NCBI GenBank assembly: GCA_015711875.1
Contig: JACVJG010000218.1
Coordinates: 1 to 5,787, forward strand
Source: Candidatus Solincola jinzensis
GTDB lineage: Bacteria; Actinomycetota; Geothermincolia; Geothermincolales; RBG-13-55-18
Direction of reading: 5' to 3'
DNA: 5,787 bases
The position numbers and the translations under genes were made by a program. Below are positions 1 through 5,138 of the stretch, in pieces; position 1 is the stretch's first letter, and the number at the start of each line of letters is the position of its first letter. The notes below the pieces were generated by a model. That model was given only the letters and a program-made list of their open reading frames with translations, did no database searches and was not told the origin of the DNA.

Positions 1-146
1 TCTCCGCCGCTGAGGACCTGGGAAAGCTGTCCGGCGGGAAGGCGGAGAGGGCCAGGCGCGAGGTGCGGCGTTTTCTGCTCGAACTGCGGAGCGGACCCCA
101 TGGAGAGGGGAAGCTCAAGGCCAAGGAGTGCGTGCATTGCGTTTGA
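1..146 (+). CDS. C-terminal end of probable NAD(P)/FAD-dependent oxidoreductase (alpha subunit, HcnB-like), 5' truncated by window
   Basis: Only the last 47 codons are visible, read in frame 3 from base 3 to the TGA at 144-146. The tail is charged and helical (residues such as ERARREV) and carries an LRSGPHGE segment. From memory, this resembles the LR-x-GP-F/H-GE tail that ends HcnB/opine-oxidase-A-like NAD(P)/FAD oxidoreductases after their second dinucleotide-binding domain. Codons mostly end in G or C, as in the neighbouring genes, which supports real coding. It ends with a Cys-x-x-Cys-Val tail. The next gene, an iron-sulfur subunit, starts inside it, and the gene after that is a DAO-type FAD oxidoreductase. 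That order is the usual arrangement for this enzyme family, in which the alpha subunit takes electrons from the catalytic flavin subunit. The domain that would prove the identity lies outside the window, so the call rests mainly on context. Confidence 0.6.
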   Translation, partial: SAAEDLGKLSGGKAERARREVRRFLLELRSGPHGEGKLKAKECVHCV

Positions 147-931
147 GCGAGGGCGAAGGCCTGGAAGGCAAGGGCGGCGACCCCTGGTCGTTGGCCTGGG
201 AACGAGCGGCATGGGGTCCGGTGGCCGTGGTGGACTGCCACGAGGAGATACCCTGCGATCCCTGCGAGGAGGCATGCGCCAAGGGGGCCATCAAGGTGGG
301 AGAGGGCATATGCGCCCCGCCGCGCCTCAACCCAGGTCTTTGTGACGGCTGTGGTAGATGCGTGGCCCTTTGCCCGGGCATGGCGGTGTTCATACTGGAT
401 CGTTCCCGAGGGAATGGGCTCGCCCGGGTCACGGTTCCCTACGAGATGGGAGAGGGATTGCGGGAAGGGCAAGAGGTATGGGCGATGAACGGGGAGGGGG
501 AAGCGCTCGGAAGGGTCAGGGTGGTCAAGGCGAGGACGCTGGGTGGCCGTACGGGGACGGCCTTGATAACGGTGGAGGTCGCGGAGGACTGGGCGCTAAA
601 GGTGAGGGGCGTGAGAGACCGACTAATCTCTTTGGAGAAGCCGCAGGAGACACAAGAGGAGCCCCAGAAAAGCGGCTACCATCTCTGCAGGTGCGAGGAA
701 GTCGCCTGCTCCGACGTGAGGGTAAAGGCGGTATGGTTCAGGTCCCTGCGTTCTCTGAGGCGTTATTCAAGGGCGGGGCTCGGCTTCTGCCAGGGAAGGT
801 TCTGTCAGGACCTGCTGAGGGAGGAGCTGGCCCGGGCGCTGAGTGCCGAGGATGGCGAGGTGGGCGCCTTCAGGGTCCGCCCGCCGGTGAGGCCGGTTAA
901 GCTGGGAAGATTAGGGGGAGAAGATGCCTGA
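128..931 (+). CDS. Iron-sulfur electron-transfer subunit: ferredoxin (4Fe-4S) domain fused to BFD-like [2Fe-2S] domain
   Basis: The protein is 267 aa from GTG128. Residues 37-82 form a ferredoxin-like domain: Cys37, Cys43, Cys46 and Cys50, then a classical C-x2-C-x2-C-x3-C-P at 72-83, so up to two [4Fe-4S] clusters. Residues 184-226 form a BFD-type [2Fe-2S] domain (C187-x-C189 ... C221-x4-C226, with the RAGLGFCQGRFC signature). A mainly beta-strand segment lies between them. The tail RPPVRPVKLG is, from memory, typical of this family, so the gene looks full length. It overlaps the gene before it by 19 nt and the FAD oxidoreductase after it by 8 nt, which points to coupled translation and a shared complex. 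Its likely role is to pass electrons between the flavins of the two partner subunits, in the cytoplasm or at the membrane face. The start is uncertain: TTG137 has AAGGAG (123-128) 8 nt upstream and may be the real one. Arginine is often AGG here, unlike in the partner gene. Confidence 0.88.
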   Translation: MRALRLSEGEGLEGKGGDPWSLAWERAAWGPVAVVDCHEEIPCDPCEEACAKGAIKVGEGICAPPRLNPGLCDGCGRCVALCPGMAVFILDRSRGNGLARVTVPYEMGEGLREGQEVWAMNGEGEALGRVRVVKARTLGGRTGTALITVEVAEDWALKVRGVRDRLISLEKPQETQEEPQKSGYHLCRCEEVACSDVRVKAVWFRSLRSLRRYSRAGLGFCQGRFCQDLLREELARALSAEDGEVGAFRVRPPVRPVKLGRLGGEDA

Positions 932-2096
932 GGTATTGAGCTCGGAAGTGGTGATCATAGGGGGCGGTGTGATCGGCGCCGCGACGGCCTATTACCTCTG
1001 CAAGGAGGGTGCCGAGGTCATGATGGTGGAGGAGGATGACCTCGCGAGCGGGGCTTCCGGCGCGTGCGACGGTTTCGTTTCCCTGCAGACCAAACAGCCC
1101 GGCGTGCACCTCGAGCTGGCGCGCGAGAGCGCGGCGCTCTTCTCCGCGCTGGCGGAGGAGCTGGATGACGACATAGAGTACAACCCGTGCGGGGGGATGA
1201 TGCTGGCCACCACGCCCGAACAGCTCAAGGAGCTGAAGGCGAGGGCGAAAAAGATGAAGGCCGCGGGGTTGGAGGTGGAGATGCTCACCCCCGCGGATTT
1301 GAAGTCCCGGCTCCCGGAAGTGGGCAAGGACATCAAGGGGGCCTCCTATTGCGCGCAGGACGCCCAGGTGAACCCCATAGCCCTTACCCTTGGGCTTGCC
1401 CGCAAGGCCCAGGAGATGGGCGCCACCATCCTCAGGGGCACCAAGGTGGAGAACATCGTGGTCACCAACAACCGCGTGCGCGAGGTTCATACCAGCAGCG
1501 GGAGCATCCACTCGCGGCGTGTGGTCTGCGCGGCGGGCATCGGCTCCAACCAGATAGGGAAGATGATCATCGTGGACATACCGGTGATGCCCCAGCGCGG
1601 CCAGATATTGGTCACCGAGTCCCGGGAACGCATGCTTGACGTGATCCTTTACGGGGCGGAGTACCTCGGGACCAAGGGGAACATCGCGGAACTCATGCCT
1701 CGGGACGAGGAGGCCGCAAAGCTCGGCCTCGGCTTCACGGCGGAGCAGACCGCGAGCGGCAATTTCCTCCTGGGGAGCACGCGCGAGTTCGCGGGTGCGG
1801 ACGCCAGCACCACCCCGGAGGCCATGAACGCCATCGCCAGGAACGCCATGTATTATCTGCCGTGGATAAAGGAACTGGATGTCATACGCTCCTTCGCCGG
1901 CCTGCGCCCCTGTTCTCCCGACGGCCTCCCCATCCTGGGCACCGTGAAGGGGGTCAAGGGATTCTTCATCGCCACCGGCCATTCCGGGGATGGCATCTGC
2001 CTGGCGCCCATCACCGGCAGGCTTCTAAGCGAGCTGGTCCTGGACGGAGAGACCAGCCTGGACATCGAGCCCCTCTCGCTATACCGCTTCAAATGA
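924..2096 (+). CDS. FAD-dependent oxidoreductase, DAO family (HcnC / glycine oxidase / sarcosine-proline dehydrogenase beta-like), catalytic subunit
   Basis: At 390 aa this is the usual length for the D-amino-acid oxidase (DAO) family. Residues 9-25 are the N-terminal Rossmann strand-turn-helix with G13-x-G15-x-x-G18, followed by an acidic residue at the end of strand 2 (E36), as expected for FAD binding. The second FAD contact is present near the C-terminus: RSFAGLRPCSPDGLPILG (322-339) and TGHSGDGICLAP (351-362). Members oxidise secondary or primary amines of amino acids such as sarcosine, glycine, proline, hydroxyproline or opines. In multi-subunit forms the electrons leave through an Fe-S subunit instead of reducing oxygen. 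That fits the Fe-S gene which overlaps it by 8 nt. ATG924 follows a purine-rich AGGGGGAG (913-920). No signal peptide or membrane helix is seen, so the protein is probably cytoplasmic. The substrate is not predictable; names such as glycine oxidase or sarcosine oxidase beta would over-interpret it. Confidence 0.9.
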   Translation: MPEVLSSEVVIIGGGVIGAATAYYLCKEGAEVMMVEEDDLASGASGACDGFVSLQTKQPGVHLELARESAALFSALAEELDDDIEYNPCGGMMLATTPEQLKELKARAKKMKAAGLEVEMLTPADLKSRLPEVGKDIKGASYCAQDAQVNPIALTLGLARKAQEMGATILRGTKVENIVVTNNRVREVHTSSGSIHSRRVVCAAGIGSNQIGKMIIVDIPVMPQRGQILVTESRERMLDVILYGAEYLGTKGNIAELMPRDEEAAKLGLGFTAEQTASGNFLLGSTREFAGADASTTPEAMNAIARNAMYYLPWIKELDVIRSFAGLRPCSPDGLPILGTVKGVKGFFIATGHSGDGICLAPITGRLLSELVLDGETSLDIEPLSLYRFK

Positions 2097-2121
2097 CGGC
2101 GGCTCGCCATCGTCCCGCTTG

Positions 2122-2145
2122 CCCTGCCGACAAGGGTCGGCAGGG
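2122..2145 (+). terminator. Perfect 10-bp hairpin, terminator-like without U-tract
   Basis: CCCTGCCGAC (2122-2131) and GTCGGCAGGG (2136-2145) are exact reverse complements separated by a 4-nt AAGG loop. The hairpin begins 25 nt after the stop codon of the FAD oxidoreductase, where a terminator is expected. The bases after it (GGATTACGCG) lack a run of T, so this is not a canonical intrinsic terminator. It could be a U-less terminator, as reported in high-GC actinobacteria, or an mRNA 3'-end stabilising stem. As a perfect inverted repeat it would look the same from the other strand. Confidence 0.5.
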
Positions 2146-2212
2146 GATTACGCGCGTCACCTCAGCGCGAGCGACGGAAGGGCGTTATGCCGTCCCACGG
2201 GAGCGGCGGTTA

Positions 2213-2241
2213 TGGTTGCGTAGCGGCAGGTCAACTATAAT
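2213..2241 (+). promoter_or_regulatory. Candidate sigma-70-type promoter for the radical SAM gene (perfect TATAAT, weak -35)
   Basis: A perfect TATAAT lies at 2236-2241 in a locally A/T-rich island within an otherwise GC-rich gap. With a 17-bp spacer the -35 hexamer would be TGGTTG (2213-2218), a poor match to TTGACA. There is no TG extension before the -10 box. The predicted start of transcription is about 2247-2249. Weak -35 elements are common in high-GC bacteria, and a poor -35 with a perfect -10 often indicates activator dependence. The placement, after a terminator-like hairpin and before a gene with its own strong ribosome binding site, supports a real promoter. Confidence 0.5.
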
Positions 2242-2262
2242 CGTATGGAAACCGTATGGAAA
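2242..2262 (+). repeat. 11-nt-period tandem direct repeat at predicted transcription start (possible operator)
   Basis: CGTATGGAAA occurs at 2242-2251 and again at 2253-2262 with one base between them, so the period is 11 nt, close to one DNA helical turn. The pair begins directly after the candidate -10 box and covers the expected transcription start. That is a classical position for a repressor that binds direct repeats on one face of the helix. No regulator gene is visible in the window, so the operator role is inferred from position only. Confidence 0.45.
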
Positions 2263-2373
2263 GGTGAGAGCACGCCTGGATGCGAGGGATGAGCGAGTCG
2301 GTCAATGATGGTTTGTGAGGGTCCATGCCGGACCATGCTGGAGCCGGGCGCCCGCGCCGACGGGCGAAGGAGC

Positions 2374-2391
2374 ATGATGAAGTCCTCGTGA
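2374..2391 (+). CDS. Possible 5-codon leader ORF (MMKSS) upstream of radical SAM gene
   Basis: ATG at 2374 (or 2377) is preceded by AAGGAG (2367-2372) and reads Met-Met-Lys-Ser-Ser, stop at 2389-2391. It ends 10 nt before the TTG start of the radical SAM gene, and its stop codon touches the AGGAGG site of that gene. The spacing from AAGGAG is only 1 nt to the first ATG and 4 nt to the second, both short. If translated, it could bring ribosomes to the downstream start or melt the small hairpin that covers that site. This is a weak call that could arise by chance. Confidence 0.2.
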   Translation: MMKSS

Positions 2392-2397
2392 GGAGGG
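2383..2397 (+). promoter_or_regulatory. Ribosome binding site of radical SAM gene within a short sequestering hairpin
   Basis: AGGAGG (2391-2396) lies 5 nt before TTG2402. It is a near-perfect Shine-Dalgarno sequence and fixes the TTG start, since no in-frame ATG nearby has such a site. The sequence TCCTC at 2383-2387 can pair with GAGGG at 2393-2397 (one G-U pair, 5-nt loop), which would partly mask the site. The stem is short and its effect is uncertain. Confidence 0.6.
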
Positions 2398-2401
2398 ATC
2401 C

Positions 2402-3922
2402 TTGAGAATACTCTTCGTTTACCCCGATTACAAGGTGAACCTTGACCCCTACGACGGGCGCATGCTGGGGATAGAGGAGGGCGGCTGGTACATGGAAGGG
2501 ATCGCCAGCCTCTCCGCGGTTCTCAAGCAGGCCGGGCACGAGGTATCCCTCTATCACCTGACCTCTCCCGCCACCAGGGAGGAGTTCCAGGCGGAGCTTC
2601 GGCGCCAGTCGCCGGACCTTATGGGTTTCGTGACCATGACGCGCGAGTACCCCCAGGTGAAGGAATACGTACTGTGGGCGAAGGACGCCGTGGACGTCCC
2701 GGTCATCTGCGGCAGCTATCACCCCACCACCCTTCCCGAGGAGGTCATATCCACGCAGGGTGTTGATATGCTTTGCCGGGGCGAGGGCGAGGCGGCGGTG
2801 CTGGAGCTGGTGAGCAAGATGGACGCGGGAGAGGACTACCGCGGCGTGGAGAGCATCTGGGTGCGGGACGGCCAGGAGGTTCATCGCAATCCCGTCCGCC
2901 CGCTCATAGAGGACATAGACACGCTTCCCCTGCCCGACTTCGGCGTCTTCGATTTCCGCAAGCTGCTATCCTCGCGCATCAACACCGGGGTGGTGATCCT
3001 CTCGCGCGGGTGCCCCTACAGCTGCACCTACTGCTCCAACAAGAGGATGCGCGACATCTATCCCAACAAGAGCCGCTACTCCCGCTTTCACAGCCCGGAA
3101 TACAGCATCGAATACCTGAAGAAGCTCCTGGCCACCTATCCCCGCATCGAGTACCTGAATTTCCGCGACGATATCCTGCCCTGGAAAGGGGGATGGCTGG
3201 AGCGCTTCACGGAGCTCTACCGCAAAGAGATCGCCCTTCCGTTTATCTGCAACTACCGCGCAAACCTGGTCACCCCGGAGATCGTGCGCATGCTGCGCCG
3301 GGCGGGCTGCTACCAGATGTTTTTCGGGGTGGAAAGCGGCAACGACTACATCCGCAACCAGGTGCTGAACCGCCACATGAGCCGGGAGAAGATAGAGCAG
3401 GCCTTCGATGCCTGCCGGGAGGCGGGGATAAAGACCGTCGCCTACAACATGGTGGGCTTGCCCTACGAGGACAAGTCGAGGGTCCTGGACACCATCAAGC
3501 TCAACGCCCGCATACGGGCTGACCATTCCCTCAGCCCGGTGTATTACCCTTATCCGGACACCCCGCTCTTCGAAGTCGCGGTACGGGAGGGTTGGGTGCC
3601 GCCGGTCTACGACTATCGCGAGGACCGTTTCGTGGATCAGCCCACCCTGCCTCGCGAGCAGCTCTACTTCGCGCGCCATTATTTCCGCACCTTCGTGAGG
3701 ATCTATCGCTGGCTGGAGGGGCTTCCCGCTCCCGCGGGGCGTCGGCTGGAAAAGGCCGTGGACGCGCTTTTCTTGAGCCCCCACCTTCCCCACCAAGCCC
3801 TGGTGACCATGGCGCGCGAGAGCGAGGCGGCGTGGGGGATCGCCAAGGAGTTCATGCGGCGTCGTTTCCCGCGCCTGTTCTTATGGATAAGGGACCGCGT
3901 GCGAGGGGTGAGAAAGGGATGA
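2402..3922 (+). CDS. B12-binding-type radical SAM protein of unknown substrate
   Basis: The protein is 506 aa from TTG2402. Residues 1-180 form an alpha/beta domain that opens with MRILFVYPDY and contains CGSYHPT (103-109) and GEGE (127-130), typical of the cobalamin-binding-like N-terminal domain of the BchE/HpnP/HpnR type. The canonical D-x-H-x-x-G cobalamin-ligand motif is not evident, as is usual in this radical SAM class. Residues 196-380 are the radical SAM core: C204-x3-C208-x2-C211 (CPYSCTYC) binds the [4Fe-4S] cluster, and GVESGND (309-315) and MVGLP (350-354) match later strands of the barrel. Residues 380-506 are a helical, Arg- and aromatic-rich extension with no motif I recognise. 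Known relatives methylate or rearrange carbon centres in lipids, cofactors or natural products. Flanking genes give no pathway hint, and a promoter-like region precedes it, so it is probably transcribed alone. Arginine is nearly always CGC or CGG. Confidence 0.88.
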   Translation: MRILFVYPDYKVNLDPYDGRMLGIEEGGWYMEGIASLSAVLKQAGHEVSLYHLTSPATREEFQAELRRQSPDLMGFVTMTREYPQVKEYVLWAKDAVDVPVICGSYHPTTLPEEVISTQGVDMLCRGEGEAAVLELVSKMDAGEDYRGVESIWVRDGQEVHRNPVRPLIEDIDTLPLPDFGVFDFRKLLSSRINTGVVILSRGCPYSCTYCSNKRMRDIYPNKSRYSRFHSPEYSIEYLKKLLATYPRIEYLNFRDDILPWKGGWLERFTELYRKEIALPFICNYRANLVTPEIVRMLRRAGCYQMFFGVESGNDYIRNQVLNRHMSREKIEQAFDACREAGIKTVAYNMVGLPYEDKSRVLDTIKLNARIRADHSLSPVYYPYPDTPLFEVAVREGWVPPVYDYREDRFVDQPTLPREQLYFARHYFRTFVRIYRWLEGLPAPAGRRLEKAVDALFLSPHLPHQALVTMARESEAAWGIAKEFMRRRFPRLFLWIRDRVRGVRKG

Positions 3923-3993
3923 AGGCGGCCCCCTCACGAGTTCACCGCAGGTGGGGAAAACTGCCATGGGCGCCGGATGCTGAGGGAGGTGCC

Positions 3994-4032
3994 ATGCCGG
4001 TCGTGGAGGTCATGCGATGGCCGAGTGTGTGA
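3994..4032 (+). CDS. Possible 12-codon leader ORF overlapping the start of the zinc-ribbon gene
   Basis: ATG3994 has GGGAGG (3984-3989) 4 nt upstream and reads MPVVEVMRWPSV before TGA at 4030-4032. It therefore overlaps the first 16 nt of the zinc-ribbon gene in another frame, and it also contains that gene's ribosome binding site. The Shine-Dalgarno quality is as good as that of the real genes nearby. It could serve translational coupling. Nothing shows that the peptide itself matters, and a chance ORF this short is likely. Confidence 0.22.
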   Translation: MPVVEVMRWPSV

Positions 4033-5138
4033 GCTGCGGCAGAGAGATAGCTCCGGGTAAGCTCTTCTGCGACGAGTGCTATGTGAAGATGAAGGGCAGG
4101 ATGGGCCCGCGCAGGAAACCCGAGCCGGCTTCCGAGGCGGGGAACGTGGCGAGCCCGCATTATCGCTCCACGTCCCCCGCGGCAGGAGGCGAAAGGCCAC
4201 AGGGGAACATCACGGTATTAGGAGAGGCCGGGGTCGCGCGGGCAGGGGGAGTCAGGTCCGAGCTGACCCCCGTATCCCAGAAGAAGGTGGTGTCCTTGAA
4301 GCCGCGGGTAGAGGCGGCGGCGAAGGAGAAGGCGAGGAGCGCCAAGAAGTTCACCATCACCGTCACCTTCAGCGATAAGACCTATGAACGGCTGGCCAGG
4401 ATGAGGGAACGGCTGAAGAGAGAGGGGAAGAAGAGGGAAAAGGAGGTCTCTGGCGAGGTCGCGCCCGGGGACGCTCGGCCGGCGGGGAAGAAAAGGAGAA
4501 AGGGCCCTTACGGCAGGCCGGTGTTGAAGGCGGTGGAAAGCCATGGCGCATACGAGGCCGCGCAGGGGAGGGGCTTTAAGGCATGGCTGCTCTATCGCCG
4601 ACGCCCCTGGGACAGAGGCGATCGTTTCGCGCTGGCAGCGGCCACATGTGCCACGGCCATGGTGCTGGCGTTCAGCTTTATGGAATGGGTGAGGGTTCAC
4701 TGGGTCTCCCAGGCGGGCTCAACCCTGCAGGTGGTGGGGGTCAAGGGCATGGAGCTTGGGGCTTTCGTTTACGTGGCCATGGCCATGGCCGTTCTTGCAT
4801 GGTGCTATATGACCGCCGTCGCGCTGTTGGGCGGAGAGAGGCTGAGGGTGGATTTCGGGGTGGCATTGTTGCTGGCGGGACTGGTGATCATACCCATGGT
4901 TTTCCTGGCGTTGTCCGATAACGCGGGAGTCTATAGCGCGGCCATGCAGGTCATGCAGAGAAAAGGCGCGTCGGTGCCCATAGAGGCGGCGGGGTACGAG
5001 AGGCACACCTCATGGCCCGCCTATCTCATGGTGCTGGCAGGCCTGACGCTCTCCTTCTCGGGCCTGGTCAGGCTGTCGGAGCGCAGGTCGAAGGCGTCGG
5101 TGGTGGGAAAGGCAGGCGCGGAGAGGGAGGGGGATTAG
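4017..5138 (+). CDS. Zinc-ribbon protein with charged linker and four predicted membrane helices, function unknown
   Basis: I do not recognise this 373-aa protein as a named family. Residues 4-21 are a compact zinc ribbon (C4-x2-C7-x10-C18-x2-C21). Residues 22-200 are polar, rich in Lys, Arg, Glu, Pro and Gly and probably mostly disordered, with one short beta then helical, coiled-coil-like patch (KKFTITVTFSDKTYERLARM, 110-129). Four hydrophobic stretches follow at about 204-225, 247-271, 279-299 and 333-352. Arg/Lys-rich segments before helix 1, between helices 2 and 3, and after helix 4 put both ends and the zinc ribbon in the cytoplasm. ATG4017 is the first in-frame start after a stop at 3981 and follows GGAGG (4005-4009) at 7 nt. 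The gene ends in TAG overlapping the GTG of the TPR gene by one base, so the two are co-translated. Arginine is often AGG, unlike in the flanking genes. A regulatory or sensory membrane role is possible but unproven. Confidence 0.85.
   Translation: MAECVSCGREIAPGKLFCDECYVKMKGRMGPRRKPEPASEAGNVASPHYRSTSPAAGGERPQGNITVLGEAGVARAGGVRSELTPVSQKKVVSLKPRVEAAAKEKARSAKKFTITVTFSDKTYERLARMRERLKREGKKREKEVSGEVAPGDARPAGKKRRKGPYGRPVLKAVESHGAYEAAQGRGFKAWLLYRRRPWDRGDRFALAAATCATAMVLAFSFMEWVRVHWVSQAGSTLQVVGVKGMELGAFVYVAMAMAVLAWCYMTAVALLGGERLRVDFGVALLLAGLVIIPMVFLALSDNAGVYSAAMQVMQRKGASVPIEAAGYERHTSWPAYLMVLAGLTLSFSGLVRLSERRSKASVVGKAGAEREGD

Larger units (their letters stand above)
2097..2401 (+). other. Intergenic regulatory region between the dehydrogenase operon and the radical SAM gene
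   Basis: This 305-nt gap has no credible full-size gene on either strand. Reading downstream it holds a perfect 10-bp hairpin (2122-2145), a GC-rich 5-bp hairpin (CGCGC 2151-2155 with GCGCG 2165-2169), a GACGG/CCGTC pairing (2173-2177 with 2190-2194), a TATAAT box (2236-2241), an 11-nt tandem repeat (2242-2262), a hairpin GGTCC/GGACC (2320-2334), a CGCCCG/CGGGCG hairpin (2349-2366) and the radical SAM ribosome binding site. If transcription starts near 2248, the radical SAM mRNA has a structured leader of about 150 nt. It does not match any riboswitch consensus I can recognise, including cobalamin or SAM classes. Confidence 0.7.

Noticed and set aside
897..1982. 361-codon open frame on the - strand across the FAD oxidoreductase gene
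   Set aside because: Its product is rich in His, Arg and Gly with no recognisable domain, while the + strand protein has full FAD-binding motifs. Long antisense frames are expected in GC-rich genes.
2097..2401. tRNA, cobalamin riboswitch or SAM riboswitch in the long gap
   Set aside because: No cloverleaf, no CCA end and none of the conserved riboswitch core sequences I know could be matched. Only small independent hairpins are visible.
2231..2884. - strand frame starting near the TATAAT patch
   Set aside because: It is antisense to the radical SAM N-terminal domain with no recognisable motif. The reverse-strand TTGACC at 2229-2234 has no acceptable -10 at the correct distance.
2966..3796. 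276-codon open frame on the - strand inside the radical SAM gene
   Set aside because: It lies opposite the conserved CxxxCxxC core and has no domain signature, so it is a shadow of the real gene.
2324..4000. Shared CCATGCCGG at 2324-2332 and 3992-4000 as a possible common regulatory element
   Set aside because: The match is only 9 bases, GC-rich, with different flanking sequence and different distances to the gene starts, so chance is sufficient.
3923..4016. Promoter or terminator between the radical SAM and zinc-ribbon genes
   Set aside because: No TATAAT-like box and no stem longer than about 5 bp could be found in these 94 nt. The only clear signals are ribosome binding sites.
5012..5137. 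Upstream extension of the TPR gene to an earlier in-frame start at 5012
   Set aside because: The extra 42 residues are low-complexity Gly/Arg sequence in the alternate frame of the fourth membrane helix. GTG5138 has a good Shine-Dalgarno sequence and starts exactly at the TPR helix.
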